The notes: generated by a model from the letters alone, not told the origin. A stretch of DNA of 64,000 bases from Sphaerotilus natans (GCF_900156335.1 NZ_FTMZ01000009.1:62001-126000), one strand, 5' to 3'; counted from the stretch's first letter, positions 17,835 to 26,379 are shown. Made by a program: numbers and translations.

Positions 17835-18704
17835 TCAGGCCGCCAGCGGCTCGGGCAGCGGCACGCCCAGGCCGAGGCGCGAGGGCTCGACGCCGTAGCG
17901 CTCGCCGAAGCGGCGCACGAAGCTCGACACCGAGCGATAGCCCACGCGCTGCGCCACCGTCTTGACCGGCAGCCGCGTGGTGTAGAGCAGCTGCAGCGCG
18001 CAGGCCAGCCGCGCCTCGACCAGCACCCGGCGCAGGCTGGTGCCCTCGTCGGCCAGGCGCCGGCGCAGCGTCGCGCCGCTCAGATGGGTGGCGCGCTCGA
18101 TGTCGTCGGAGCTCCAGTCCCGCGCCGGGCGCTCGGCGACCATCGCGTGGATGCGTGCGGCCAGCCGCAGCTCGACCGGCGCGAGCAGGCCGGCGTGGCC
18201 CAGCTCGCACAGCCTCAGCACCAGCCCGAGCAGCGCATGATCGGCCTGCAGCGTGCGGCGCTGCTCGACGGCCAGCGCCCACTGCAGCCAGCCTTCGGCC
18301 AGCTCCGGGTGCGTGCCCAGCGTCAGCACCGCCGACACGCCGGGCTGCCCCGGCGGCGGCGCGCGCCAGAGCCGGCGTGCGGCCTCGCGCACCGGCTCTG
18401 GCACCACCAGGCCGATGGCGATGTATTCACCCGCGGCAGCATCGGGCAGGTTCTCCATGTCGATCTGACGCGCGCCCGGCACCAGCAGCAGCTCGCCGGA
18501 GCCGACAGCCAGCCGCAGTTCGCCGTCGCGCAGCCGCTTGTGCCCGACCAGCGGCAGCACCAGCAGCGGCCCGCCCAGCTCAGCCGACCTGATCGCATGG
18601 CCCTGCACCGCGCGGATGCAGCCGCACGGCGGCTGGCGCTCGTCGCGTGCCAGCGCCAGCAGTCGCGACAGCAGCAGATCGATCGGGGCGGCGGGAGCAT
18701 TCAT
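17835..18704 (-). CDS. AraC-family transcriptional regulator
   Basis: 289 aa. The N-terminal 180 residues form a cupin-like effector domain (LLVLPLVGHKRLRDGELRLAVGSGELLLV resembles AraC sugar-binding-type pockets; quoted here only as the segment near residues 46-75). The C-terminal 100 residues hold two helix-turn-helix units: WSSDDIERATHLSGATLRRR and the second around VKTVAQRVGYRSVSSFVRRF, the highly conserved AraC signature. It lies between the secreted MBL gene and the ctlX-ocd pair on the same strand, with gaps of about 100 and 56 bp, so either group could be its target. No effector can be predicted. Confidence 0.87.
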   Translation of the reverse strand: MNAPAAPIDLLLSRLLALARDERQPPCGCIRAVQGHAIRSAELGGPLLVLPLVGHKRLRDGELRLAVGSGELLLVPGARQIDMENLPDAAAGEYIAIGLVVPEPVREAARRLWRAPPPGQPGVSAVLTLGTHPELAEGWLQWALAVEQRRTLQADHALLGLVLRLCELGHAGLLAPVELRLAARIHAMVAERPARDWSSDDIERATHLSGATLRRRLADEGTSLRRVLVEARLACALQLLYTTRLPVKTVAQRVGYRSVSSFVRRFGERYGVEPSRLGLGVPLPEPLAA

Positions 18705-18760
18705 CGGCGGACCTCGGCAGATTCCCGCGCATGATGCCGCGGGCAGGCCCGGCACGCCGC

Positions 18761-19735
18761 TCAGGCGCCCGACGGACGCGGCGCCAGGTGAATGCCGGCG
18801 AGCATGCAGCGCACCGAGCCGCCGGCGCGCTCGATCGTCGGCACCGCCAGCGGCAGCAGCGGCGCGCTGCGCTCGATGCGCTGGCGCTGCGCCGGGGTCA
18901 GCGCCGCAGCCGCCCGCGCCGACAGCGCCAGCCGGCGCCCGCCCTCGCGGGTGGACAGCTCCAGCGCATTGCCGGCGAACTCGCGGATCTGTGCCTCGCT
19001 CAGCGTGATGATGTCGCGGCCGCTGTCGTGCAGCCGGCGCAGCACCTCGGCGCGCTGCCCCGGCGAGGCGATCAGGTCGGCGCCCACCAGCACGAAGTCG
19101 GTGGCGATGCACATCAGCACGTTGGTGTGATAGACCGGCCGGCCGTCGGCGTCGGCGGTGTCGAAGAGCACCGGCTCGTAGCCGAACTGGGCGCAGAAGC
19201 GCTCGAGCAGCACCGGATCGGCCCGCCGCGAGCGCGCCACCCAGGCCAGGCGGCCGACCTGGTCCAGCACCATCGCGCCCGTCCCTTCCAGGAAGCGGTC
19301 ATCGGGCTCGTGGCCGCTGTAATCGACCACGTCGCTGACGCGGTAGTAGCGCTTGAGCCACTCGATGATGTCGGCGCGGCGCTCGCGGCGTCGGTTGGGC
19401 GAACACATCGGATAGAGCGCCACCCGGCCGCCGGCATGGGTGGAGAACCAGTTGTTCGGGAAGACCGCGTCGGGCGTGTCGTGGCGGCCGTCGTCGTCGA
19501 AGCGGTGCACGGTGACGCCGGCCGACTCCAGCCGGTGCACCGCCGCGTCGAACTCGTCGCGGGCCTGGCGGGCAATGCGGGCAGTCTCGGCCGACGCGCC
19601 ACACGCGCCGCTCTGGAAGGCGTTGTCGGCCGCGGTCTCGGGATTGGGGTGGAATCGGTGCGGTCGCACCATCACCACGGCGGCTGGGGCCTGCACCGAG
19701 GCAGGCAGACGGGGGGCGTGCATCAGGGCCTCCAT
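18761..19735 (-). CDS. ctlX: CtlX-type citrulline hydrolase (amidinotransferase fold)
   Basis: 324 aa of the guanidine-modifying (pentein) superfamily. It matches the CtlX group: VVMVRPHRFHPNPETAADNAF near the N terminus (residues about 20-40), DAVFPNNWFSTH, EGTGAMVLDQVGRLAW, the YHTNVLMCIATDFVLV segment with the catalytic His, and a late Cys in GGSVRCMLAGIHL as nucleophile. CtlX proteins are associated with hydrolysis of citrulline to ornithine. The gene follows an ornithine cyclodeaminase gene by 16 bp on the same strand, which fits citrulline to ornithine to proline catabolism. The ATG has a GGGGAG site 9 bp upstream. Confidence 0.88.
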   Translation of the reverse strand: MEALMHAPRLPASVQAPAAVVMVRPHRFHPNPETAADNAFQSGACGASAETARIARQARDEFDAAVHRLESAGVTVHRFDDDGRHDTPDAVFPNNWFSTHAGGRVALYPMCSPNRRRERRADIIEWLKRYYRVSDVVDYSGHEPDDRFLEGTGAMVLDQVGRLAWVARSRRADPVLLERFCAQFGYEPVLFDTADADGRPVYHTNVLMCIATDFVLVGADLIASPGQRAEVLRRLHDSGRDIITLSEAQIREFAGNALELSTREGGRRLALSARAAAALTPAQRQRIERSAPLLPLAVPTIERAGGSVRCMLAGIHLAPRPSGA

Positions 19736-19751
19736 GCGAATCGCTCCCCGC

Positions 19752-20804
19752 TCAGGCCGCGCGGCGCAGCGCCCGGCGAGCGCGACCCCGGCGGGTGTGG
19801 CGGAACAGGTCCTTCGGATCGTCGGCCGAGGGCACCAGCTCGATCGTCTCGCCCAGGCCGAGCGCCTCGGCCCGGGCGGCCACCAGCCGCAGCGTCGAGA
19901 AGTCCTCCAGCGCGAAGCCGACCGAATCGAAGACCGTCACCTGCTCCGCCCGCTGGCGGCCCTCGACCTGGCCGGCCAGCACCCGCCACAGGTCCACGAC
20001 GGGAAAGTCGGCCGGCAGCTGCTGGATGTCGCCCTCGATGCGGGTCTGCGGCTCGTATTCGACGAAGACCCGCGCTCCCCACAGCACGTCGGCATGCAGC
20101 TCGGTCTTGCCGGGGCAGTCGCCGCCAACGGCGTTGAGGTGCATGCCTGGCTCGATCATGTCCGGCGTCAGGATGGTGGCGCGGGTCTTGTCGGCGGTGA
20201 TCGTCGTGACGATATCGGCGCCGCGCACCGCCTCATGCGTGCTGGCGGCGCGGCGCACCCGCAGGCGGGGTGCGGCCTGTGCGAGGTTGCGCATCAGCTT
20301 GTCGGTCGCGGCCGGGTCGACGTCGAAGGCGACGATCTCCTTGATGCCCAGGTGGGCGTGGAAGGCCAGCGCCTGGAACTCGGCCTGCGCGCCGTTGCCG
20401 ATCAGCGCCAGCCGCCGCGCGTCCGGCCGCGCCAGCGCACGCGCGGCCATCAGCGAGGTCGCGGCGGTGCGCAGCGCGGTGGCCAGCGTCAGCTCCGACA
20501 GCAGCACCGGCCAGCCGGTCTCGACATCGGCCAGCACGCCGAAGGCCATCACGGTGTAGAGGCCGCGCCGGGTGTTGGCCGGGTGGCCGTTGACGTACTT
20601 GAAGGCGTAGCGCTGGCGGTCGGCCGCCGGCATCAGCTCGATCACGCCGACCTCGGAATGGCTGGCCACGCGGGCGGACTTGTCGAACTCGGGCCAGCGC
20701 ACGAAGTCGGCGGCGATGGCGTCAGCCAGATCGCCCAGAAAGGTCTCGAGGCCGCATTCGGCCACCAGATCGGCCATCGTGGCCACGTCGATGAAGCGGG
20801 TCAT
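19752..20804 (-). CDS. ocd: Ornithine cyclodeaminase
   Basis: 350 aa, ornithine cyclodeaminase/mu-crystallin family, converting L-ornithine to L-proline and ammonia with bound NAD. The N-terminal region begins MTRFIDVATMADLV; the dinucleotide-binding motif is LIGNGAQAEFQALAFHAHLG; further conserved segments are FKYVNGHPANTRRGLYTV and NAVGGDCPGKTELH, the latter containing the catalytic Asp of the family. The frame is open upstream, but this ATG has a strong GGGGAG site. It forms a two-gene unit with ctlX and is divergent from an Lrp/AsnC gene that likely controls it. Confidence 0.92.
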   Translation of the reverse strand: MTRFIDVATMADLVAECGLETFLGDLADAIAADFVRWPEFDKSARVASHSEVGVIELMPAADRQRYAFKYVNGHPANTRRGLYTVMAFGVLADVETGWPVLLSELTLATALRTAATSLMAARALARPDARRLALIGNGAQAEFQALAFHAHLGIKEIVAFDVDPAATDKLMRNLAQAAPRLRVRRAASTHEAVRGADIVTTITADKTRATILTPDMIEPGMHLNAVGGDCPGKTELHADVLWGARVFVEYEPQTRIEGDIQQLPADFPVVDLWRVLAGQVEGRQRAEQVTVFDSVGFALEDFSTLRLVAARAEALGLGETIELVPSADDPKDLFRHTRRGRARRALRRAA

Positions 20805-20891
20805 GGGGGGCTCCCCTGCCGGAAAGGTTGTGGGATGCCTGAGATTCTTCCGGCGCCCTCTGCCAGAAAGAAGCCCACAGACCGATCGAAG

Positions 20892-20909
20892 TGCTCGCAA
20901 AATCGAGCA
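20892..20909 (+). promoter_or_regulatory. Palindromic operator between ocd and its Lrp gene
   Basis: A perfect inverted repeat, TGCTCG and CGAGCA, separated by an AT-rich CAAAAT spacer. It lies 23 bp upstream of the Lrp-type gene and 87 bp upstream of ocd. Lrp/AsnC operators are typically 15-18 bp palindromes with AT-rich centres, so this is a good candidate for autoregulation and control of ocd-ctlX. Confidence 0.5.
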
Positions 20910-20932
20910 TTCAGATCACCGCACCGCGCAAC

Positions 20933-21373
20933 ATGAGCCGTTCATCGACGAGCCTCGACGAGACCGACCTGAAGCTGATCGCGCTGCTGCGCCGCGACGC
21001 ACGCACGCCGGTGGTGGCGCTGGCGCGGGCGCTGGGCGTGACCCGCGCGACGGTGCAGAACCGCATCGCGCGGCTGGAGCGCGAGGGCACGATCGTCGGC
21101 TACACCGTGCAGCTGCGCCCGGACGTCGAGCGCCACGCCATCCGCGCGGTCATGAGCATCGCGGTGGAGGGCAACCGCGCCGCCGAGGTCCGCCACGCGC
21201 TGACCGGCCACCCCAACGTCGTGGCGCTGCACACCACCAACGGCCGCTGGGACCTGATCGCCGAGCTGCGCACCGACAGCCTGCAGGCATTCGACCAAGT
21301 GCTCAACACGGTGCGGCTGCTCGACGGCATCTCGACGACCGAGACCAGCCTGCTGCTGGGGACCTACAAGTAG
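20933..21373 (+). CDS. Lrp/AsnC family regulator of the ornithine genes
   Basis: 146 aa. Helix-turn-helix in VVALARALGVTRATVQNRIARLE, followed by the RAM domain with VRAVMSIAVEG-like and ALHTTNGRWDLIAEL strands. The start ATG comes just before SRSSTSLDETDLKLIALLRRD, where family similarity begins. It is divergent from ocd-ctlX across a 128-bp gap that contains an 18-bp palindrome. The likely effector is ornithine, citrulline or a related amino acid (inference from context). Confidence 0.9.
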   Translation: MSRSSTSLDETDLKLIALLRRDARTPVVALARALGVTRATVQNRIARLEREGTIVGYTVQLRPDVERHAIRAVMSIAVEGNRAAEVRHALTGHPNVVALHTTNGRWDLIAELRTDSLQAFDQVLNTVRLLDGISTTETSLLLGTYK

Positions 21374-21397
21374 GCGGCAGGCGGCGCCGGACTCAGC

Positions 21398-22864
21398 TCA
21401 GGCGTCGCGGCCATCCTGGACAGGCAGGGCCGCCAGGGCCGCGACCGCGCCCTCGATGGCCTGGGGCGTCAGCGCCGCGAAGCCCAGACGCCAGCCCTCG
21501 GTACGCGGGGCCGCGTGATAGAGATCCCCGAGGCTGGGCGTGGCGATGCCCTGCTGCGCGGCGGCGCGCGTCAGGCGCTCTTCGCTGCCCGGCGGCAGGC
21601 GCACCGCCATCTGCAGGCCGCCGCGGCTGTCGAGCGGCTCGGCCCAGGGCAGACGGGTGTGCAGGGCCTGCAGCAGCGCGTCGCGCCGGCCGCGGTAGAG
21701 CTGGCGCATCAGCCGCAGGTGGGCCGCGAAGTGGCCCTGGTCCATGAAGTCCGCCGCCACCGCCTGCATCGGCTGCGAAGGGTGGCCGTCGCAAATGGTG
21801 CGCGCCGTCACCAGGGGCGCCACCAGCGCCTCGGGCAGCACCATGTAGGCCAGCCGCACCGACGGGAACAGCGACTTGGAGAAGGTGCCGATGTAGATCA
21901 CCCGCCCCTGCTCGTCCAGCCCCTGCAGCGCGGGCATGGGCAGGTGGTCATAGAGAAATTCGCTGTCGTAGTCGTCCTCGATCAGCCAGGCGCTGCTGGT
22001 GCGGGCGTGGGCGATGAAGGCCAGCCGCCGCTCCAGCGACAGGGCCCGCCCGGTGGGGAACTGGTGCGAGGGCGTCAGGTAGACCAGGCACGGACGGGGA
22101 CGCGACGGGTCCAGCGTGGCGCCGTGCTCGTCCAGCGCCATGTCCACCAGCCGGGCGCCGGCGGCGGCAAAGGCGGTGCGAGCGCCGGGGTAGCCGGGAT
22201 CCTCCATCCACACCGCGTCGCCCTCGTCCAGCAGCGTGGACGCCAGCAGCTGCAGTGCCTGCTGCGAACTGGTCAGCACCAGCACCTGGGCCGCGGTGCA
22301 GCGCACGCCGCGCGACTGCGCGAGGTAGCGCGCGATGGCCTCGCGCAGCGCCGGCAGGCCTTGCGGGTCGCCGTAGAACATCAGCGCCGCCGCGTCGCGG
22401 CGCAGCCGCCGCTGCATGAGCTGGCGCCACAGGTCGGTGGGAAAGGCCTGCAGGTCCGGGCTGCCGGCCACGAAGGCACGCGGCCGGTCCGGCTCGGCGC
22501 AGCCGCCGGTGCCCACCATGCGCTGGCCGCGCCGTGACAGCAGCGCGGTGCCTTCCGGCACCGCCCGCGCCATCGCCGCGCGCACGGTGGCCCGCGTGGC
22601 CGCCGCGCCCATGTCGATGGCGATGAAGCTGCCCCGGCCGACCTGGCGACACAGATAGCCCTCGGCCTCGAGCTGGCCGTAGGCGGCCTCCACCGTCACG
22701 CGCGACAGGCCCAGGTCCTGCGCCAGATCGCGGCTGCTGGGCAGGCGCTCGCCCAGCCGGGTCTGACCGCTGCGCACCGCCTCGCGCAACGCCGCGCACA
22801 GGCGCTCGCGCCGGCCGTGACCGGTCTGGCCTTCGAACAGCTGCAGCAGCAGGCGCGGCTTCAT
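21398..22864 (-). CDS. MocR/PdxR-type regulator (GntR helix-turn-helix fused to aminotransferase fold)
   Basis: 488 aa. The N-terminal winged helix is of the GntR type (RLPSSRDLAQDLGLSRVTVE, then LEAEGYLCRQVGRGSF). The remaining 370 residues are a fold-type-I aminotransferase domain with the PLP-lysine in YIGTFSKSLFPSVRL and the Asp in LIEDDYDSEF. MocR proteins use PLP or PLP-amino-acid adducts as effectors and act on divergent genes. Here the divergent genes encode a rhodanese-domain protein and a GNAT acetyltransferase. The exact ligand and target are not known. Confidence 0.9.
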   Translation of the reverse strand: MKPRLLLQLFEGQTGHGRRERLCAALREAVRSGQTRLGERLPSSRDLAQDLGLSRVTVEAAYGQLEAEGYLCRQVGRGSFIAIDMGAAATRATVRAAMARAVPEGTALLSRRGQRMVGTGGCAEPDRPRAFVAGSPDLQAFPTDLWRQLMQRRLRRDAAALMFYGDPQGLPALREAIARYLAQSRGVRCTAAQVLVLTSSQQALQLLASTLLDEGDAVWMEDPGYPGARTAFAAAGARLVDMALDEHGATLDPSRPRPCLVYLTPSHQFPTGRALSLERRLAFIAHARTSSAWLIEDDYDSEFLYDHLPMPALQGLDEQGRVIYIGTFSKSLFPSVRLAYMVLPEALVAPLVTARTICDGHPSQPMQAVAADFMDQGHFAAHLRLMRQLYRGRRDALLQALHTRLPWAEPLDSRGGLQMAVRLPPGSEERLTRAAAQQGIATPSLGDLYHAAPRTEGWRLGFAALTPQAIEGAVAALAALPVQDGRDA

Positions 22865-22888
22865 GGCGGACAGTCTCCCAGGAAAATG

Positions 22889-22929
22889 GGTCTCATCAAC
22901 TGCAACAGATTGGAATTATCGATAAGACC
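22889..22929 (+). promoter_or_regulatory. Possible MocR operator
   Basis: Inverted arms GGTCT and AGACC, 31 bp apart, flank an AT-rich stretch in the 124-bp gap between the MocR gene and the divergent rhodanese gene. Extended half-sites (ATGGGTCT and AGACCAT) are related. MocR/PdxR operators often contain repeated GGTCT-like half-sites; this assignment is by eye. Confidence 0.3.
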
Positions 22930-22988
22930 ATGACGGCGCACACTGGCTGCATCCATCCCAAGCAAGCTGCTGACCCGAGAGGCCCACG

Positions 22989-23462
22989 ATGTCATTGCCC
23001 GCCACGCCCGCCGCTGTCGTCTCCCATGTGCTGGCCTTTCCGGCACCCACGCCCGAGCAGTCGTGCGACTACATGGCCGCCAAGCTCAGCTACCACGCCG
23101 ATGCCTGGGACGTGGCCGAAGACCTGCGCAACGGCATCGAGGCCATCGTCGTCATCGACACCCGCTCGGCTGCGCACTACGCCGCAGGCCATGTGCCCGG
23201 CGCGGTCAGCTTCCCGCACCGCACCATGGACGCGCAGAGCACCGCGCAGCTCGACCGCAGCAAGGTCTATGTGACCTACTGCGACGGCATCGGCTGCAAC
23301 GGCTCCACCAAGGGCGCCTACAAGCTGGCGCGGCTGGGTTTCCAGGTCAAGGAAATGCTGGGCGGGCTGGATTTCTGGATCCGCGACGGCCAGCCGGTGG
23401 CCACCGGCCCCGAGCCGGGCCGGATGCCGGCCGCCCGGCCCGCCATCGAGTGCGCATGCTGA
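22989..23462 (+). CDS. Rhodanese-like domain protein
   Basis: 157 aa, single rhodanese domain: VVIDTRSAAHYAAGHVPGAVSFPH (residues about 55-78, strand and CH2A-like region) and an active-site loop beginning VYVTYCDGIGCNGS with Cys residues in the catalytic position. The C-terminal part is GGLDFWIRDGQPV, typical of the domain end. It may act in sulfur transfer or as a regulator; single-domain rhodaneses are functionally diverse. It overlaps the following GNAT gene by 7 bp and is divergent from the MocR regulator, so the two genes form a probable operon under that regulator. Confidence 0.87.
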   Translation: MSLPATPAAVVSHVLAFPAPTPEQSCDYMAAKLSYHADAWDVAEDLRNGIEAIVVIDTRSAAHYAAGHVPGAVSFPHRTMDAQSTAQLDRSKVYVTYCDGIGCNGSTKGAYKLARLGFQVKEMLGGLDFWIRDGQPVATGPEPGRMPAARPAIECAC

Positions 23463-23929
23463 CGCGGCGCCCGTCGCCCGCAGCGTGGCGGTTGCGCCCG
23501 GCCGATGCGGCCGACGCGCCGGTGCTGGCACAGCTCTGCGCAGCGCACGCGGAGCACGAGCGCATCCCGCACCGCACCGAAGGCCACGCCGATCGGCTGG
23601 CCCGGGCGCTGGAGGCCGGCCGGCTGCAGATGTGGCTGGGCCAGCTGGACAGCACGCCGGCGGGCTACGCCAGCGCCACGCTGGACTTCTCCACGCTGGC
23701 CGGCGCGCCGTTCCTGCATCTGGACTGTCTGTACCTGGTGCCCGCCGCGCGCGGCCGGGGCCTGGGCGCGGAACTGCTGGCCGCGGTGGCCGCCCAGGCC
23801 CGCGCCCAGGGCTGCCGGCAGATGCAGTGGCAGACCCCGGTCTGGAACACGCAGGCCATCCGCTTCTATGACCGGCTGGGCGCGACCCGGCGGGACAAGT
23901 GCCGCTACACGCTGGATCTTGCGCACTGA
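23456..23929 (+). CDS. GNAT-family N-acetyltransferase
   Basis: 157 aa. The acetyl-CoA-binding motif A is LYLVPAARGRGLGAELLAAV (R/Q-x-x-G-x-G/A present as RGRGLG), followed by WNTQAIRFYDRLGA, the motif B region usual in GNAT enzymes. Translation starts in a 7-bp overlap with the rhodanese gene, showing coupling. The substrate is unknown; MocR-regulated GNATs often act on small amines or amino-acid derivatives, but that is only a hint. Confidence 0.87.
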   Translation: MLTRRPSPAAWRLRPADAADAPVLAQLCAAHAEHERIPHRTEGHADRLARALEAGRLQMWLGQLDSTPAGYASATLDFSTLAGAPFLHLDCLYLVPAARGRGLGAELLAAVAAQARAQGCRQMQWQTPVWNTQAIRFYDRLGATRRDKCRYTLDLAH

Positions 23930-23940
23930 AGACCGCGGAT

Positions 23941-24567
23941 CTACCCGAAGGCGTGCCGTGCCAGCTGCTCGGCCAGCAGCAGCAGCGCCACCGCGATCAT
24001 CGCCACGCCCGACAGGCGGCTGACCCGGCGTGCGGCCGCCGGCCGGCTGCGCAGCACCCACCGCGAGGCCACCGCCACCAGCGAATAGACCACCGCGCAG
24101 TTGATCATCTGCACCAGCCCCAGCGCGCCGATCTGCAGCTCCACCGCCCACGGCGCCTGGGCGCGGGTGAACTGCGGCAGCAGCGCCAGCATCAGCAACA
24201 GCGCCTTCGGGTTCATGCCGCTGACGAAGAAGCCGCGCCGCACCCAGTCCTGCGCCCGCCCCGCCGCGCCCTGCCCCGCCTCGGGCACCGCCGGATGGCG
24301 GATGACCTGCGCGCCCAGCCACAGCAGATAGGCCGCGCCGGCCAGGCTCATCAGCGTCAGCAGCTCCGGGTGCCGGGTCACCAGCGCGCCGACCCCGGCC
24401 GCCACCACCAGCGTGATCGCCAGATAGCCCAGCAGCATGCCGGCGATCGCCGGCGCGATGGCGCGCTCGCGCAGGCCGGCGGCGATCGCGTAGGCCCAGT
24501 CGGCGCCGGGCACCAGCACCAGCGAGATCGACACGGCCCAGAACGCGAGCAGCAGAGCGGCGGACAT
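23941..24567 (-). CDS. LysE-family amino-acid exporter
   Basis: 208 aa with about six membrane helices in the LysE/RhtB arrangement: VPGADWAYAIAAGLRERAIAPA after the first helix (residues about 18-40), the AGAAYLLWLGAQVIRHP segment after helix 3, and GFFVSGMNPKALLLMLALLPQF, the conserved NPK motif. It would export an amino acid across the inner membrane. It is divergent from an Lrp/AsnC gene across about 100 bp, matching the LysE-LysG and similar exporter/regulator pairs. Confidence 0.9.
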   Translation of the reverse strand: MSAALLLAFWAVSISLVLVPGADWAYAIAAGLRERAIAPAIAGMLLGYLAITLVVAAGVGALVTRHPELLTLMSLAGAAYLLWLGAQVIRHPAVPEAGQGAAGRAQDWVRRGFFVSGMNPKALLLMLALLPQFTRAQAPWAVELQIGALGLVQMINCAVVYSLVAVASRWVLRSRPAAARRVSRLSGVAMIAVALLLLAEQLARHAFG

Positions 24568-24613
24568 CGTGGTTTCCTTTCATCCTGGTCAGGAATCGTA
24601 GGAATTCCGGCCG

Positions 24614-24635
24614 GGAAAGTGCTGCCGATCTTTCC
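24614..24635 (+). promoter_or_regulatory. Inverted repeat in the lysE-type/Lrp intergenic region
   Basis: Arms GGAAAG and CTTTCC with a 10-bp spacer lie midway between the divergent exporter gene and Lrp-type gene. The site is a candidate operator for the Lrp regulator; the short arms leave it uncertain. Confidence 0.28.
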
Positions 24636-24669
24636 TGCCGAGACACGCATCCTGAGTAGAATTTTCCAC

Positions 24670-25122
24670 ATGGATGCCATTGACCGGAAGATTCTTGCCG
24701 AGCTGCAGCAGGATGGGCGCATTTCCATCACCGACCTGGCGCAGAAGGTGGGCCTGAGCCTGTCGCCCTGCCACCGCCGGCTGCGTGCGCTGGAGGCCGG
24801 CGGCGTCATCACCGGCTACGCGCCGAAGATCGCCGCGGCGGCGGTCGGGCTGCAGTTCTCGGCGATCGTCTTCGTCTCGCTGCGCGACACCAGCGGCGAG
24901 CGCGTGCAGGCCTTCGAGGAGGCGGTGCTGGGCGTGCAGGCGGTGATCCGCGCCGAGCGCCTGTTCGGCGATCCCGACTTCATGCTCCACGTCGTGACCC
25001 GCGACCTCGGCGCCTTCCAGATGCTGTACGACCGCGAGCTCTCGCGGCTGCCGGGCGTGCTGCGCCTGTCGTCCACCCTGGTGATGAAGAGCATCATCGC
25101 GGACCGGCCGCTGCCGCTGTGA
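24670..25122 (+). CDS. Lrp/AsnC family regulator beside amino-acid exporter
   Basis: 150 aa starting MDAIDRKILAELQQDGRIS, the canonical Lrp beginning. Helix-turn-helix: ITDLAQKVGLSLSPCHRRLR. The RAM domain contains IRAERLFGDPDFMLHVVTRD and ends with LSSTLVMKSI, both highly typical of Lrp proteins closely related to the leucine-responsive/BkdR group. It likely controls the divergent LysE-type exporter in response to the exported amino acid. Confidence 0.92.
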   Translation: MDAIDRKILAELQQDGRISITDLAQKVGLSLSPCHRRLRALEAGGVITGYAPKIAAAAVGLQFSAIVFVSLRDTSGERVQAFEEAVLGVQAVIRAERLFGDPDFMLHVVTRDLGAFQMLYDRELSRLPGVLRLSSTLVMKSIIADRPLPL

Positions 25123-25126
25123 GCGA

Positions 25127-25166
25127 CTGACACGGCCGCTTCACCGCGCTGTCACCCCCGCTTTAC
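25127..25166 (+). promoter_or_regulatory. Pho-box-like array upstream of glycerophosphodiesterase
   Basis: Four 7-bp units start exactly 11 bp apart (CTGACAC, GCTTCAC, CTGTCAC, GCTTTAC), each separated by 4 bp. One matches the PhoB half-site CTGTCAC perfectly, one at six of seven positions, and the others keep the TCAC/TTAC end. The period and sequence match a tandem PhoB box, and the next gene encodes a phosphate-scavenging enzyme. The ATG lies 38 bp beyond the array. Confidence 0.55.
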
Positions 25167-25204
25167 AGAATCTCCGTCGACATCGACACGCACGGAGACC
25201 CCTC

Positions 25205-26362
25205 ATGCGCATGCGCATCCTGGTGACTGCCGCCACCCTCTCGCTGCTGCAGGCCTGCGGCGGCGGCGACGACGACACCGCCCCGGCGCCCGCCGCCGCA
25301 CCCTACAAGACCCTGAGCGGCGCGGCCCCGCTGGTCATCGGCCACCGCGGCGCCAGCGGCGAGCTGCCCGAGCACACGCTGGCGGCCTACGAGCGCGCGA
25401 TCGCGCGCGGCGCCGACTTCATCGAGCCCGACCTGGTGCTCACCAAGGACGGCGTGATGATCGCCCGCCACGAGCCGATGCTCGACGACACCACCGACGT
25501 CGCGACCCGGTTCGACGCCAGCCGCAAGACCACGAAGCTGGTCGACGGCGTCTCGACCACCGCCTACTTCGCCAGCGACTTCACGCTGGCCGAGATCAAG
25601 ACGCTGCGCGCGAAGCAGTCGCGCGCCGGCCGCTCCACGGCCTATGACGGTCTCTACGAGATCCCGACGCTGGCCGAGGTGATCGCGCTGGCGCAGACCG
25701 AAGGCGCCAAGGTCGGCCGCAGCGTCGGCATCTATCCGGAGATCAAGCACTCGACCTTCCACAAGGGCCTGTTCGGCGCCAATGTCTTCGAAGACAAGCT
25801 GGTCGCCACGCTGCACCCGATCTACGGCAACACCGCGACGGCACCGGTCTTCATCCAGTCCTTCGAGGTCTCGAACCTGCAGTACCTGAACACCAAGACA
25901 AACATTCGCCTGGTGCAGCTGATCGACGCCGACGATGTCAAGGACGACGGCTCGATGTCGCTGGTGGCGCCCTACCGCCAGCCCTACGACTTCGTGGTGT
26001 CGGGCGACACGCGGCTGTTCTCCGACCTGCTGACCAGCACGGGTCTGGATTTCGTCAAGACCTACGCCGACGCGGTCGGCCCGTGGAAGCCCTATCTGGT
26101 CAAGACGGTCAACGACCAGGTCGATCACAACGGCGACGGCAAGATCACGATCAACGACCGCCGCGTCGACGGCAGCACCGGCGTGATCGAGATGGCACAC
26201 GCCAAGGGCCTGATGGTGCACACCTGGACCTTCCGCGACGACGCCAGCGGCTACGGCTTCGCCGACCCGAAGGCCGAGATGCAGTACTACATGAAGCTCG
26301 GCATCGACGGCGTCTTCACCGACTTTCCCGCCGCCGGCGTGGCGGCGCTGAAGGGGCTCTGA
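25205..26362 (+). CDS. glpQ: Glycerophosphodiester phosphodiesterase, lipoprotein
   Basis: 385 aa. The N terminus has a lipoprotein signal with lipobox LLQAC followed by GGGDDD, so it is probably an acylated envelope protein. The GDPD domain carries the catalytic signature GHRGASGELPEHT, the metal ligands in FIEPDLVLTKDG and the second His in ARHEPMLDDTT, as in periplasmic GlpQ. It releases glycerol-3-phosphate from deacylated phospholipids. The segment DHNGDGKITINDRR near residue 315 looks like an EF-hand-type calcium loop, consistent with the calcium dependence of GlpQ. The Pho-box-like array upstream suggests induction by phosphate starvation. Confidence 0.92.
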   Translation: MRMRILVTAATLSLLQACGGGDDDTAPAPAAAPYKTLSGAAPLVIGHRGASGELPEHTLAAYERAIARGADFIEPDLVLTKDGVMIARHEPMLDDTTDVATRFDASRKTTKLVDGVSTTAYFASDFTLAEIKTLRAKQSRAGRSTAYDGLYEIPTLAEVIALAQTEGAKVGRSVGIYPEIKHSTFHKGLFGANVFEDKLVATLHPIYGNTATAPVFIQSFEVSNLQYLNTKTNIRLVQLIDADDVKDDGSMSLVAPYRQPYDFVVSGDTRLFSDLLTSTGLDFVKTYADAVGPWKPYLVKTVNDQVDHNGDGKITINDRRVDGSTGVIEMAHAKGLMVHTWTFRDDASGYGFADPKAEMQYYMKLGIDGVFTDFPAAGVAALKGL

Positions 26363-26379
26363 GACGGGGCCGCTCAGTC

